DNA of 64,000 bases from CAVRAZ01 sp963719135 (GTDB lineage Bacteria; Pseudomonadota; Gammaproteobacteria; DSM-19610): positions 682,001 through 746,000 of the forward strand of contig CAVRAZ010000001.1 of NCBI GenBank assembly GCA_963719135.1, given 5' to 3'. Under the pieces are notes generated by a model. The model was not told the origin of the DNA. It saw only the letters and a list, made by a program, of their open reading frames with translations, and did no database searches. A program made the translations under genes and the position numbers. Positions 17,138-26,600 of the stretch are shown one piece after another. How positions within the stretch are numbered: position 1 is the stretch's first letter; the number at the start of each line of letters is the position of its first letter.

Positions 17138-19153
17138 TCACCGCGTGAAGACCAGCAGAAAGATCAACGTGACGAAGCTGTAGACCAGGTACCACTGGAT
17201 GCGTCCGTGCTGCAGCCGGCCCGCCTGGTCCGACAGCCAGCCCGCCAGACGGGCAACCGGCAGGTAGACGCGGAACCAGACCTGGTCGAGACTCGCGCTT
17301 TCGAAACGCGGTTTGCGGTCGAAGGGATCGGGCGTCACCCGCTCGACCTTCATGAACACTTCGAAGATCTGCCGCACCGGCTGGCCGAAGCCTTCGGCGC
17401 TGTCCTGCATGCGCGCGTCCTGCTCGGGGTAACCGCAATCCCAGGGTGCGCTGCGCCGGATCCTGCCGTGATACACGCGGCGCACCCACAGGAACGTGAG
17501 CCCCAGCATCACGGCCACCACGACGAAAAACATGACGGGCGCATAGCTCGCCCGCTGGGCGGAGACCGGCGTCAGGAACAGCCAGGTGTCGTTGGACTGC
17601 AGGCTCTCGCCCAGCAGCACGCGCGCCACCGGTTTGAGCCAGTCGATGATCTGCGTCGGCAGCAACCCGAACAGAATGCACTGGCCCGCCAGCCAGAGCA
17701 TGCCCGCGCGCTGCAGCCAACTGGCCTCGTGCGCGCGGTCGAGTTCCGGCGCCCGCGGTTGCCCGAGAAACACCACACCGAAGAATTTCACCATGACGTA
17801 GGCCGCCAGGGCCGCCGCCAGCGCCACGGTCGCGGCCGCCACCGGAATCACCATATTCAGGTACGGCTGCGCCAGGCCGGGCGTCAGCAGAAACGCCTGC
17901 AACAGCAGCCACTCCGAGACGAAGCCGTTCAGCGGCGGCAGTCCGGCGATGGCCAGCGCGCCGATCAGCGTCAGCCAGGCGGTCCAGGGCATGAAGCGCA
18001 TCAGTCCGCCGAGCTGTCCCATGCGGCCGATGCCGGTGGCGTGCAGCACCGAACCCGTGCCGACAAACAGCAGGCTCTTGAAGAAGGCGTGGTTGATGGC
18101 GTGGTACAGGAGCGCGGTGAGCGTCAGCGCCGCCAGCGTGCCCTTGCCGTCGACGTGAAAGATCAGCGTCAGCCCGAGCGCCGCGACGATCACGCCGATG
18201 TTCTCGATCGACGACCAGGCCAGCAGGCGCTTCATGTCCGACTGCACGGCGGCGAAGATCACGCCGTAGAGCGCGGTGATCAGGCCCAGGGCCAGCGCCA
18301 GCGTTCCCCACCAGGTGTACTGCACGTGCAGCAGGTCGAAGGTCACGCGCAGCAGGCCGTAGATGGCCGTCTTGAGCATCACGCCCGACATCAGCGCCGA
18401 GACCGGCGACGGCGCCGCCGGGTGGGCTTCGGGCAGCCAGACGTGCAGCGGCACCAGACCCGCCTTGGCGCCGAACCCGAACAGCGCCAGCAGAAAGGCC
18501 ACCGACCCCCAGACCGGCGTCATCTGCGCGGCGCGCAGCGTATCGAAGGTGTAGTCGCCGTTGCCGCCGGCGAGCACGCCGAATAACAACAGCAGCGACA
18601 CCGCGCCGACGTGCGCGATCAGCAGATAGAGAAACCCGGCCTGCCGTATTTCGGGAATGGCGTGGTCGGTGGTCACCAGAAAATACGACGACAACGCCAT
18701 GACTTCCCAGGAGACCATGAAGGCGTAGGCGTCGTCGGCCAGCAGCACCATCACCATGCCGGCCAGGAACAGGTGATACCACATTGCGAGCAGTGCGAGC
18801 TGTTCGCCCTTCATGCCTCTGAAGTAACCGGCCGCGTAGACCGTGACGCCGGAGGCGGCGGCGCCGAGCAGCACCAGGAAGAACGCCGACAGCGCGTCGA
18901 GGCGCAGATGGAACGGCAGGTCCGGCAGGCCCACCGGCAGCAGCAACGTGGACGCCGGCGCCAGTAGCCCGGTGACGCCCACCCCGGCGATGAACAGCGC
19001 GCCGGCCGCGCCCAGCGGAAACAGGAGCCCGGTCAGCAGCCCGGGCCGGCGCCGCAGCAACAGGGCGCAGGCGCCGAGCAGCAGCCAGTAGAGCACGCCG
19101 CTCCACGCGAGGGTCACGGGATCAGGGAAAACCAGGGTTGGCATCGCCGGCAA
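17138..19153 (-). CDS. hyfB: Large antiporter-like membrane subunit, HyfB-like
   Basis: The 671-residue protein belongs to the NuoL/MrpA-like proton-conducting subunits and matches HyfB. Conserved features are VSWEVMALSSYFLVTTDHA (channel glutamate), FLLALFGFGAKAGLVPLHVWLPEAHPAAPSPVSA in parts (lysine and histidine positions), RLLAWSSIENIGV, and NHAFFKSLLFVGTGS. The C-terminal ~100 residues form a lateral extension. It is the first gene of the operon; translation may begin at Met1 or Met4. With HyfC, HyfE and HyfF it makes the membrane arm. No ferredoxin-like HyfA or HyfH gene is present, so electron entry must use another protein. Confidence 0.9.
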   Translation of the reverse strand: MPAMPTLVFPDPVTLAWSGVLYWLLLGACALLLRRRPGLLTGLLFPLGAAGALFIAGVGVTGLLAPASTLLLPVGLPDLPFHLRLDALSAFFLVLLGAAASGVTVYAAGYFRGMKGEQLALLAMWYHLFLAGMVMVLLADDAYAFMVSWEVMALSSYFLVTTDHAIPEIRQAGFLYLLIAHVGAVSLLLLFGVLAGGNGDYTFDTLRAAQMTPVWGSVAFLLALFGFGAKAGLVPLHVWLPEAHPAAPSPVSALMSGVMLKTAIYGLLRVTFDLLHVQYTWWGTLALALGLITALYGVIFAAVQSDMKRLLAWSSIENIGVIVAALGLTLIFHVDGKGTLAALTLTALLYHAINHAFFKSLLFVGTGSVLHATGIGRMGQLGGLMRFMPWTAWLTLIGALAIAGLPPLNGFVSEWLLLQAFLLTPGLAQPYLNMVIPVAAATVALAAALAAYVMVKFFGVVFLGQPRAPELDRAHEASWLQRAGMLWLAGQCILFGLLPTQIIDWLKPVARVLLGESLQSNDTWLFLTPVSAQRASYAPVMFFVVVAVMLGLTFLWVRRVYHGRIRRSAPWDCGYPEQDARMQDSAEGFGQPVRQIFEVFMKVERVTPDPFDRKPRFESASLDQVWFRVYLPVARLAGWLSDQAGRLQHGRIQWYLVYSFVTLIFLLVFTR

Positions 19154-19504
19154 TTAGAGCTGAAATCCGCAAGAGCATACGGGATAACGATGCCGCTTGC
19201 ATCCGACGCAACGGCCGCCAGCGACCTGCGCGAACTGCAGGCATCCGGCGCAAACGTTGCTGTCGGCTGCAAGGTGGTTCCTCGTTCCCGGAAGCGGGAA
19301 CACCCCATCGCGTCCGAGACCGCGCGTGCAGGAGATATCACTCATCCAAGGTGGTCCTTCGCGTCCTTTGCGGTTGCCGAACCTCTGATCAAGTCCTGAA
19401 GCGTCATCCCGGCGAAGGCCGGGATCCAGCCGTGTCCAGACAGTGGATGCCGGCCTTCGCCGGCATGAGACTTTGCGGATTCATCGGTCCAGCCTGTCGA
19501 ACCC
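19154..19504. repeat. Upstream region of the hyf-like operon with paired dispersed repeats
   Basis: About 350 bases lie between hyfB and the prenyltransferase gene. Two copies of the CCGGCGAAGGCCGG-type repeat occur in opposite orientation at 19402-19428 and 19445-19467, making a longer hairpin. A fragment of the CCTTCGCGTCCTTTGCGGTT family lies at 19353-19373. The operon promoter should be here but no clear motif is seen. Confidence 0.7.
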
Positions 19505-20395
19505 TCAACCAAACAGCAGCGCCAGCGCACACACCAGCGGCGTCAGCACGGACACCGCAACGTTCAGGCCCATGACCGGCACAAGGGTCGCGATGTCGCC
19601 CCGAAACCCGCGCATGCCGGCGTACACCCGGACCGCCGCCGCCAGCGGCAGCAGCGCCGCCCACCCGAGCGGCGGCAGCAGGCCCGCCGCGACGCAGCCG
19701 GCGACGCTGAGCCCGGCGAGCGCGGCGAACGTTGCGTAAATCCCGTTGCTGACGCCGATCCCGAACGCGATCGGCGCGTGGTTCCTGCCCGCCTGACGGT
19801 CGGCTTCAACGTCCGGATACTGGTTGAGCAGCAGCAGATTGCTGACCAGGAAGAACGGCACCAGGGAAATGGCGAACGGCGCCGCGGCGTAATGGCCGGT
19901 CAGTGCGACGTAGGTGCCGCCGACCATCAGCGGCCCGAACCCCAGACCGGGTGCCACCAGGCACAGCCAGGGGTTGCGGTTGAGCCAGGGCGTATAGGCC
20001 AGCACCACGGCGACGCCCAGTATTCCGATCGGCAGAATCGCCGGGCCGCGCTGTGCCACGATGTAAAGGCCCAGCGCCGTCACCAGCACCAGCGAGAAGA
20101 TGCCGGCCAGCAACACGGGTTTCGCTGCGTCTGGATCGGCCACCAGCGCGCCGCTGCCGCCGCTGAACGGCGTCTTCACCGTGCTGAAATCCAGGCCGCT
20201 TCTGAAGTCGGCGTATTCGTTGAGCAGGTTGACGCTCATGTGGGCCAGCAGCGCGCCCAGCAGTATCGCGCCGGCCAGTCCGACGTCGACCGTTTCGTTT
20301 GCCCGCAGGGCGGCGCCCAGGCCGACCAGCACACACACCGGGGCCAGCACCAGAAACGGCGGACGCATCGATTTGAATAGCGATACTGCGGTCAT
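19505..20395 (-). CDS. UbiA-family prenyltransferase (MenA/UbiA-like)
   Basis: The 296-residue integral membrane protein has eight to nine hydrophobic segments and the two acidic motifs of the UbiA superfamily: NEYADFRSGLD near residues 59-69 (first aspartate-rich motif) and NQYPDVEADRQAGR near 191-204 (second). These bind the magnesium-diphosphate of the polyprenyl substrate. The form NEYxD...GLD resembles MenA (1,4-dihydroxy-2-naphthoate prenyltransferase) more than UbiA, but no menaquinone genes are nearby, so the aromatic acceptor is uncertain. It is flanked on both sides by repeat-rich spacers and seems monocistronic. Confidence 0.82.
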   Translation of the reverse strand: MTAVSLFKSMRPPFLVLAPVCVLVGLGAALRANETVDVGLAGAILLGALLAHMSVNLLNEYADFRSGLDFSTVKTPFSGGSGALVADPDAAKPVLLAGIFSLVLVTALGLYIVAQRGPAILPIGILGVAVVLAYTPWLNRNPWLCLVAPGLGFGPLMVGGTYVALTGHYAAAPFAISLVPFFLVSNLLLLNQYPDVEADRQAGRNHAPIAFGIGVSNGIYATFAALAGLSVAGCVAAGLLPPLGWAALLPLAAAVRVYAGMRGFRGDIATLVPVMGLNVAVSVLTPLVCALALLFG

Positions 20396-20702
20396 TGCAC
20401 AAACTCCTCCCAGGGTATGGACCCTGCGTCAGGGACTGTTTGAATAAAGTCGTCATGCCGGCGCAGGCCGGCATCGATTCGGTTGAAATCACTGGATCCC
20501 GGCCTGCGCCGGGATGACGTTTCAACTGAAATGCCTGGATCCCGGCCTGCGCCGGAATGACGTTTCAACACTTCGGTCGAACGTCCCTGGTTTCCTTCAT
20601 GACCCCCACCTGCGTCCGCGGTGATCATCCTGCCACCACCGCGTTGGTCCGGGTAAGGCACCGCACCCGCGTGCCGGCGTTACGGTCCGCGGTTTCGCCA
20701 CA
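20396..20702. repeat. Three GCGCAGGCCGG repeats between ligA and the prenyltransferase gene
   Basis: Three copies of a palindromic repeat related to GTCATCCCGGCGCAGGCCGG lie at 20451-20475, 20494-20520 and 20538-20563, the first inverted relative to the other two. No gene is visible in this 307-base spacer. Confidence 0.75.
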
Positions 20703-22712
20703 TCAGGAAATCAGCTTCAGCAAAGCATCTTCGTCGAGCACCGGCACGCCGAGGCTCTCGGCTTTCGCGAATTTCGACCCGGCGTTTTCACCGGCGATGA
20801 CCGCCGTGGTTTTTTTCGACACGCTGCCGGACACCGCCGCGCCCAGCGCCTGCAGCCGCGCCGTGGCTTCGTCGCGGGTCATGGACGCAAGCGTGCCGGT
20901 CAGCACATAGGTCCTGCCGGCCAGCGGCTGGTCGGCCGGTCTTGCGGTCTTTTCCCATTCGATGCCGGCGCGGACCAGCTTGGCGATCACGTCGCGGTTG
21001 TGCCGCTGCGCGAAAAAATGCGCGATGTGCTGGGCGACGACCGGACCGATGTCGCGGACCGCCTCGAGTGCTTCAGGGTCCGCCTTCATCAGCGGGTCGA
21101 GGTCGCCGAAGTGCAGGGCCAGCGCGCGCGCGGTCGCCTCGCCGACTTCGCGGATGCCCAGCGCGTACAGGAACCGCTCCAGGGTTGTCCGTTTGCTGTT
21201 CTCGAGGGCGGCGATCAGATTGGCGGCGGACTTCTCGCCCATGTGCTCCAGTGCGGCGATGTCGCCGGCCTTCAACCCGTAGAGATCGGCAACGTCGTCG
21301 ATGCGCTGGGTGTCGACCAGTTGCTCGACCAGCTTGTCGCCCAGTCCGGCGATGTCCATGGCGCGGCGCGAAGCGAAGTGTTTGATGGCCTCCTTGCGCT
21401 GCGCTTCGCAATACAGACCGCCGGTGCAGCGGGCGACGGCCTCGCCCTCGACGCGCTCCACGTCGGAGCCGCACACGGGACACTTCTTCGGCATGACGAA
21501 CCTGCGTGCGTTCTTCGGCCGCTTTGCTTCGACCACCGAAACGACCTCGGGAATGACGTCGCCGGCGCGGCGCACGATCACCGTGTCGCCGACGCGCACG
21601 TCCTTGCGGTGCACCTCGTCCTCGTTGTGCAGCGTGGCGTTGGTCACCGTCACGCCGCCGACGAACACCGGCTCCAGCCGCGCCACCGGCGTGATCGCGC
21701 CAGTGCGCCCGACCTGCACGTCGATGCCGAGGACCCGGGTCATTTCCTCCTGCGCCGGAAACTTGCGCGCGATCGCCCAGCGCGGCGCGCGCGAGACGAA
21801 ACCCAGCGTCTTCTGCTGATCGATGCGGTCGACCTTGAACACCACGCCGTCGATGTCGAAAGGCAGCGTGTCGCGCTGGCTGCCCATCTTTTCGAAATAG
21901 CGCTCGCAGCCTTGCAGCCCGTCGACGCGTTCGATACCCGCGTACACGCGCAGGCCCCAGTGTTTCAATCGGTCGAGAATGGCGCTGTGCCGGTCCGGCA
22001 GGCGGCCGCCCTCGACCAGACCGATGCCGTAGATGTAGATTTCCAGCGGACGCGCGGCGGTGATCTTCGCATCGAGCTGGCGCAGCGAACCGGCCGCCGC
22101 ATTGCGCGGGTTGGCGAAGGTCTTCTGACCGGCCTGTTCCGCCTGCGCGTTCAGATCACGGAAGCCCTTGCGCGACATGAACACTTCGCCGCGCACTTCG
22201 AGACGCCTGGGCCAGCCGCCGCCGAGCAGGCGCAGCGGCACCGACTCGAGGGTGCGCACGTTCTGGGTGATGTCCTCGCCCACCGAACCGTCGCCGCGGG
22301 TCGCGCCGCGCGCAAGCACGCCGTCTTCGTAGAGCAGGCTGACGGCCAGGCCGTCGAGCTTGGGTTCGGCGCTGTACTCGACCGCGTCGACTTCGAGCCG
22401 GTCACGCACGCGCCGGTCGAACTCGCGCAATTCGTCGTCGTCCAGCGCGTTGCCGAGCGACAGCATGGGCACTTCGTGCCTGACCTGGCCGAACGCGTCC
22501 AGCGGTTCGGCGCCGACCCGTTGGGTGGGCGAGTCCGGCGTGATCAGCTCGGGGTGCCCGGCCTCCAGCGACTCCAGTTCGCGCAGCAGCCGGTCGTACT
22601 CGGCGTCGGGTATCTCCGGCCGGTCGAGCACGTAGTACCGGTAATTGTGATGGCGGATTTCGTCGCGCAGTTGCTCGATGCGCCGGGCGACGGAAGAGAC
22701 GCCGGCCGACAT
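20703..22712 (-). CDS. ligA: NAD-dependent DNA ligase
   Basis: The 669-residue protein is full length. It contains the N-terminal NAD-binding Ia region (HHNYRYYVLDRPEIPDAEYD in parts, near residues 20-40), the nucleotidyltransferase motif AEPKLDGLAVSL with the adenylated lysine near 115, an OB fold, a four-cysteine zinc finger (CPVCGSDVE...RCTGGLYCEAQ near 405-430), helix-hairpin-helix repeats, and a BRCT domain at the C-terminus (PLAGRTYVLTGTLASMTRDEA). It seals nicks in replication and repair. It follows smc and zipA on the same strand, a common gammaproteobacterial order, 86 bases after zipA. Confidence 0.96.
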   Translation of the reverse strand: MSAGVSSVARRIEQLRDEIRHHNYRYYVLDRPEIPDAEYDRLLRELESLEAGHPELITPDSPTQRVGAEPLDAFGQVRHEVPMLSLGNALDDDELREFDRRVRDRLEVDAVEYSAEPKLDGLAVSLLYEDGVLARGATRGDGSVGEDITQNVRTLESVPLRLLGGGWPRRLEVRGEVFMSRKGFRDLNAQAEQAGQKTFANPRNAAAGSLRQLDAKITAARPLEIYIYGIGLVEGGRLPDRHSAILDRLKHWGLRVYAGIERVDGLQGCERYFEKMGSQRDTLPFDIDGVVFKVDRIDQQKTLGFVSRAPRWAIARKFPAQEEMTRVLGIDVQVGRTGAITPVARLEPVFVGGVTVTNATLHNEDEVHRKDVRVGDTVIVRRAGDVIPEVVSVVEAKRPKNARRFVMPKKCPVCGSDVERVEGEAVARCTGGLYCEAQRKEAIKHFASRRAMDIAGLGDKLVEQLVDTQRIDDVADLYGLKAGDIAALEHMGEKSAANLIAALENSKRTTLERFLYALGIREVGEATARALALHFGDLDPLMKADPEALEAVRDIGPVVAQHIAHFFAQRHNRDVIAKLVRAGIEWEKTARPADQPLAGRTYVLTGTLASMTRDEATARLQALGAAVSGSVSKKTTAVIAGENAGSKFAKAESLGVPVLDEDALLKLIS

Positions 22713-22798
22713 CGTCGCTCAGCAGGCGCGGCACGCTGCGCCAGGTGCGTTCCCGGCGGCATCGCAATGGGCAACGTGCAGACGCCGACGCGGGCCGC

Positions 22799-23614
22799 TC
22801 ATAGCGCCGAGCGCTGGGGACTGATGCGCGCGCCCGCAATCTGCTGGCGCACGTGCATCAGCATCTGATGGGTGACGGCATGGTGTTCCTGGTCACGCAG
22901 CACGCCGCCCAGTTCCGCCGCGAGCCGCTCGGCCGTGTTGACCAGATCGTCGAACGCTTCAACACCGGACACCGGCGCGGGTAACTGCAGAAACAGGCTG
23001 AGACCGGGCGTTGCGAAATCCTCCATGGCACCGGGTTCGAACGTACCCGGCTTGACCGCGCTGGCCACGCTGAACACCGGCTGGCGTTGCGCGCCGACGA
23101 GCGCCACGCGGTGGAAGATATTCATGTCGCCGAACTCCAGTCCGGCGCGCTCGAACGCCGCGCGCAGCGCCGACCCGCGAAACGGATGTCCGCCCGGCGC
23201 CATCACCGACAGCACGATCAAGCGTTCCTCGTTGGACGCATCCTCCGGCGCCGGTTCGTCCGGTGCCGGCGCCCGGTGCGCCGGAGCGTCCGCCGCGGCG
23301 GCGGCCGCCGGAGATTTCGGCGCCGGAGATTTCGGCGCCGGAGATTTCGCCGCCGGAGATTTCGGCGCCGGAACTTCGTCGCGCTCGCCGACCAGTTCGG
23401 CCATGCGCGCCAGTTCGCGCCGCACGTCGTCGTCGCTGTCGACGGTATCCGCCGGCATGCGCTCGATGTGGTCGAACAGGTCGACTTCCGGTTCCGGTGC
23501 CCGTGCGCGGCGTGCGCTGGCGCCGCGCCGGCTCAACTGATAGCGCGTGAACAGATAGACGAACGCGATGAACGCCACACCGACCACGAGAAGTATCCAA
23601 CGCAAACCCTTCAT
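22799..23614 (-). CDS. zipA: Cell division protein ZipA
   Basis: With the start at MKGLRWILLVVG the protein has 271 residues. It shows the ZipA layout: an N-terminal transmembrane helix (residues 4-22), a basic patch (YQLSRRGASARRAR), a flexible Pro/Ala-rich linker containing four tandem (A)PKSP-type repeats, and a C-terminal FtsZ-binding domain (ERLIVLSVMAPGGHPFRGSAL in parts, near 125-145, ending VTHQMLMHVRQQIAG). It tethers FtsZ to the inner membrane. An upstream methionine 18 codons earlier lies inside the smc end and is unlikely to be the start. It begins 10 bases after the smc stop. Confidence 0.93.
   Translation of the reverse strand: MKGLRWILLVVGVAFIAFVYLFTRYQLSRRGASARRARAPEPEVDLFDHIERMPADTVDSDDDVRRELARMAELVGERDEVPAPKSPAAKSPAPKSPAPKSPAAAAAADAPAHRAPAPDEPAPEDASNEERLIVLSVMAPGGHPFRGSALRAAFERAGLEFGDMNIFHRVALVGAQRQPVFSVASAVKPGTFEPGAMEDFATPGLSLFLQLPAPVSGVEAFDDLVNTAERLAAELGGVLRDQEHHAVTHQMLMHVRQQIAGARISPQRSAL
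23307..23372. repeat. 15-bp tandem repeat in the zipA linker
   Basis: About four copies of a 15-bp unit (GGAGATTTCGGCGCC on the + strand) lie in tandem; one carries a G-to-C change. They encode (A/P)KSPA repeats in the ZipA linker, so copy-number change keeps the frame and alters linker length in steps of five residues. Confidence 0.85.
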
Positions 23615-23624
23615 GCGCGCTCCG

Positions 23625-26600
23625 TCAGACCGCCGCCAGTTGCACCGCTTCGTCGATGTCGACGGCAACGAGCCGAGAGACGCCGGGCTCGTGCATGGTC
23701 ACGCCGGACAACTGGTTGGCGAGATCCATGGTGATCTTGTTGTGCGTGATGAAGACGAACTGCACGCGCTCGGACATTTCGCGGACCATGTCGCAGAAGC
23801 GGCCGACGTTGGCGTCATCCAGCGGTGCGTCCACCTCGTCGAGCATGCAGAACGGCGACGGGTTGAGTTCGAAGATCGAGAACACCAGCGCCACCGCGGT
23901 CAGCGCCTTCTCGCCGCCGGACAACAGGTGAATGGTGCTGTTGCGTTTGCCCGGCGGACGCGCCATGACCCCGACGCCGGTGTCGAGCAGATCCTCGCCG
24001 GTCAGTTCCAGATAGGCGTGGCCGCCGCCGAACAGGCGCGGGAACATCGACTGGAAACCGCTGTTGACCTTGTCGAACGTATCCTTGAAGCGCGTGCGCG
24101 TCTCGCGGTCGATCTTGCGGATCGCGTTTTCCAGCGTGTCCAGCGCGGCGGTCACGTCGGCGTGCTGGGCGTCCAGGTACTGCTTGCGCTCGCTCTCGGT
24201 CTGGAATTCCTCGATGGCGGCCAGGTTGATCGGGCCCAGGCGCTGGATGCGTTTTTCCAGGCGATCGACTTCCTCGGCCCAGGCGTCGATATTGGCGTCC
24301 TCGGCCATCTCTTCGACCAGCGCCGCCAGTTCGAAGCCGCTTTCGACGATCTTTTCCAGCAGCGTCTCGCCGCGCACCTTGATCTCCTGCCAGTGCAGCC
24401 TGCCCTGGTTCAGTTCCTCGCGCAGCTCCTGCGACCGGCGTTCCTGCGCGTGGCGGCTCTGTTCCTGTTCGCGCAGGCGATGGTCGATGGCTTCGAGCTT
24501 GCGCCGCTCGGCGGCCAGTTCCCCTTCGACCTGGTGGCGCCGCTCGAGCTGCACCGCGAGTTCGCTTTCCATGTCCGCGAGCGGCTCGGCGCTGGCTTCG
24601 ATCGCCTGCCGCAGTTCCTCGCGGCGCCGGCTGAGATGTCCCTGCTGGCCGCGCATGCGCTCCAGGTTCTGCGTGGTGGTGTCCTGCTCGGTCTTCAACG
24701 CGCGGTTTTTCAGCGCCAGTTCATGCGCGGAATCGCGGTCTTTCTGCGCGGCGGCGCGCGCCGCGTTGAGCGCATCGCGCAACTGGTCGCGCTGCGCGGA
24801 CAGGCGCGCGCTTTCCTCGGCGAAGGTTTCGAGTTCACCCAGCGCCTGATGCAGCAGCCGGCGTGACGCGTCCATGGCCTGTTGTTTCTCGGCCTGCTGT
24901 TCGTGCAATTCGTCGGCTTCCTTCTGCAGCGCGGCGGTGCGCGCGTGCATCTGCTCCAGGCGGCTTTGGCGCGCCTCGAGCTGGGCGCGCGCGTCGCTGA
25001 ACTGGCGATGCGCCAGGTTCGCCTCGACCTGCAATTCCTCGCGGCGCGCCTCGGCGTCCTGCAATTCGCGGCGGGCGTTTTCCAGCGCTTCCTCCAGCGT
25101 CGCGGCCAATGCGCTGCCGGCCGCCAGTTCGGCGTCCAGCGCGGCGATGGCTTTTTCGCGTTCCAGCACGCCCGCCTTGCTCTCCGCGTTGCGCGCGTAC
25201 TTGAGCCAGTTGCCGCCCAGCCAGAGACCTTCCGGCGTCACCACCGACTCGTGCGCCTGCAGGCGCTCCCGCAGACCGATGGCCTCGTGCCAGGACTCGA
25301 CGGCGTAAACGCCGGCGAACAGCGTCTGCACCGGCCAGGGCGCGCGCACTTTGCCGGCCAGCGGCACGCCGGCCGCGGCGGTGGATTCCGGCGCCGGCGC
25401 GGACGTGTCGAACAACGCCAGCGCGCCCTGCTGCAACTGCGCGAGCGTGTCGGCGAAATCGGTGACGCCGTCGGCGCACACGGCTTCGAGATTGAAGCCC
25501 AGCACCGTTTCGACGGCGCGCTCCCAGCCGCTGTCGACGTCGAGCTGTTTGGCCAGTCGCGGCGCGTCGGCGAGAGCGCGTTGCCGCAGCCAGTCGGCGA
25601 CCTCGCCTTCCTGACCGCCCAGTGCGGCCTGCTGCAAGGCGTGCAGCGACGACAGCCGCCCGCGCATGTCCTGCAACACGCCCTGCGCGTCGTTGAGTTC
25701 GCGCTGCTGGTCGCGGGTCTGGTCGCGCAGGCCGTCGATGCGCGCACGCAGCGCTTCCAGCTCGTCCTGCAGGGTTTTGGACCGGCGCTGCCGCTCGTCC
25801 GCCGTGCCGGTCAATTCGCCGATCTCGGCTTCGAGGCGGCCGCTGTCGTACTGGGTGCGTTCCTGGGCGATGCGCTCGATGCGCTGCTGTATCTGGTTCT
25901 GCTGCTGCTCCAGATGATCGATGCGGGTGCGCTCGACCTGGGCCGTCTGCGAGACTTCATTGCTGCGCCGGTTGAAGGTGTCCCAGCCCGTCTGCCAGTC
26001 GTGCATCGCGGCCTCGGCCTGTTCGAGCCGCTCGCGCGAATCGTTGGCCACGCCCGTCGCGCTGTCCAGCGCCGGCTCGTTTTCCGCCAGTTCGCGCGCC
26101 AGGTACTCCAGCCGCTCGCCGTCGACCTTGATGTGCGCCTGCACTTCGTTCCACGCCTGCTCGGTCTTCTCCCGCTCGTCCTGCTGACTGCGCCGGGTCT
26201 CCTTGGCGTGCTGGATGGCCTGCTCGGTGCGCGCGACTTCCGCGCCCAACTCGTAGAACCGGCCCTGCACCCGGTTGAACACCTCCTGCGCGTCGTGGTG
26301 TTCCTCGCGGCCGGTCTCCAGCGCCGCCTCGACCGCGCGCAGTTCGGCGACCACCGCCTCCAGCCGGTTTTCCTGTTCGGCCAGCACCTGGCGCTGGCTG
26401 GCGCTTTCGTCGTGGAGCGCCTGGTAACGCAGCGTCAACAGCTCGGCCCTGGCGCGGCGCTCGAGTTCGCGCAGCTCCTTGAAACTGACCGCCGCCCTGG
26501 CCTGGCGCTGCAACTTCTCAAGTTGTTTCTCTATTTCATCTCTTAAGTCATTAAGGCGGCTTAGATTTTCCTGTGTATGCCGGATGCGCGTCTCGGTCTC

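Noticed and set aside
11556..19153. Operon considered a true formate hydrogenlyase or hydrogenase-4
   Set aside because: The large subunit lacks both [NiFe] cysteine pairs, and no ferredoxin subunits, maturation genes or formate dehydrogenase are present in the window.
11556..19153. Operon considered respiratory complex I (nuo)
   Set aside because: Gene order hyfB-C-E-F-G-I, a fused C/D subunit and the absence of NuoE/F/G/I/J fit the hydrogenase-4/Ehr group instead.
21000..22868. A 622-codon open frame on + opposite ligA
   Set aside because: Antisense shadow of ligA with no protein-like motifs.
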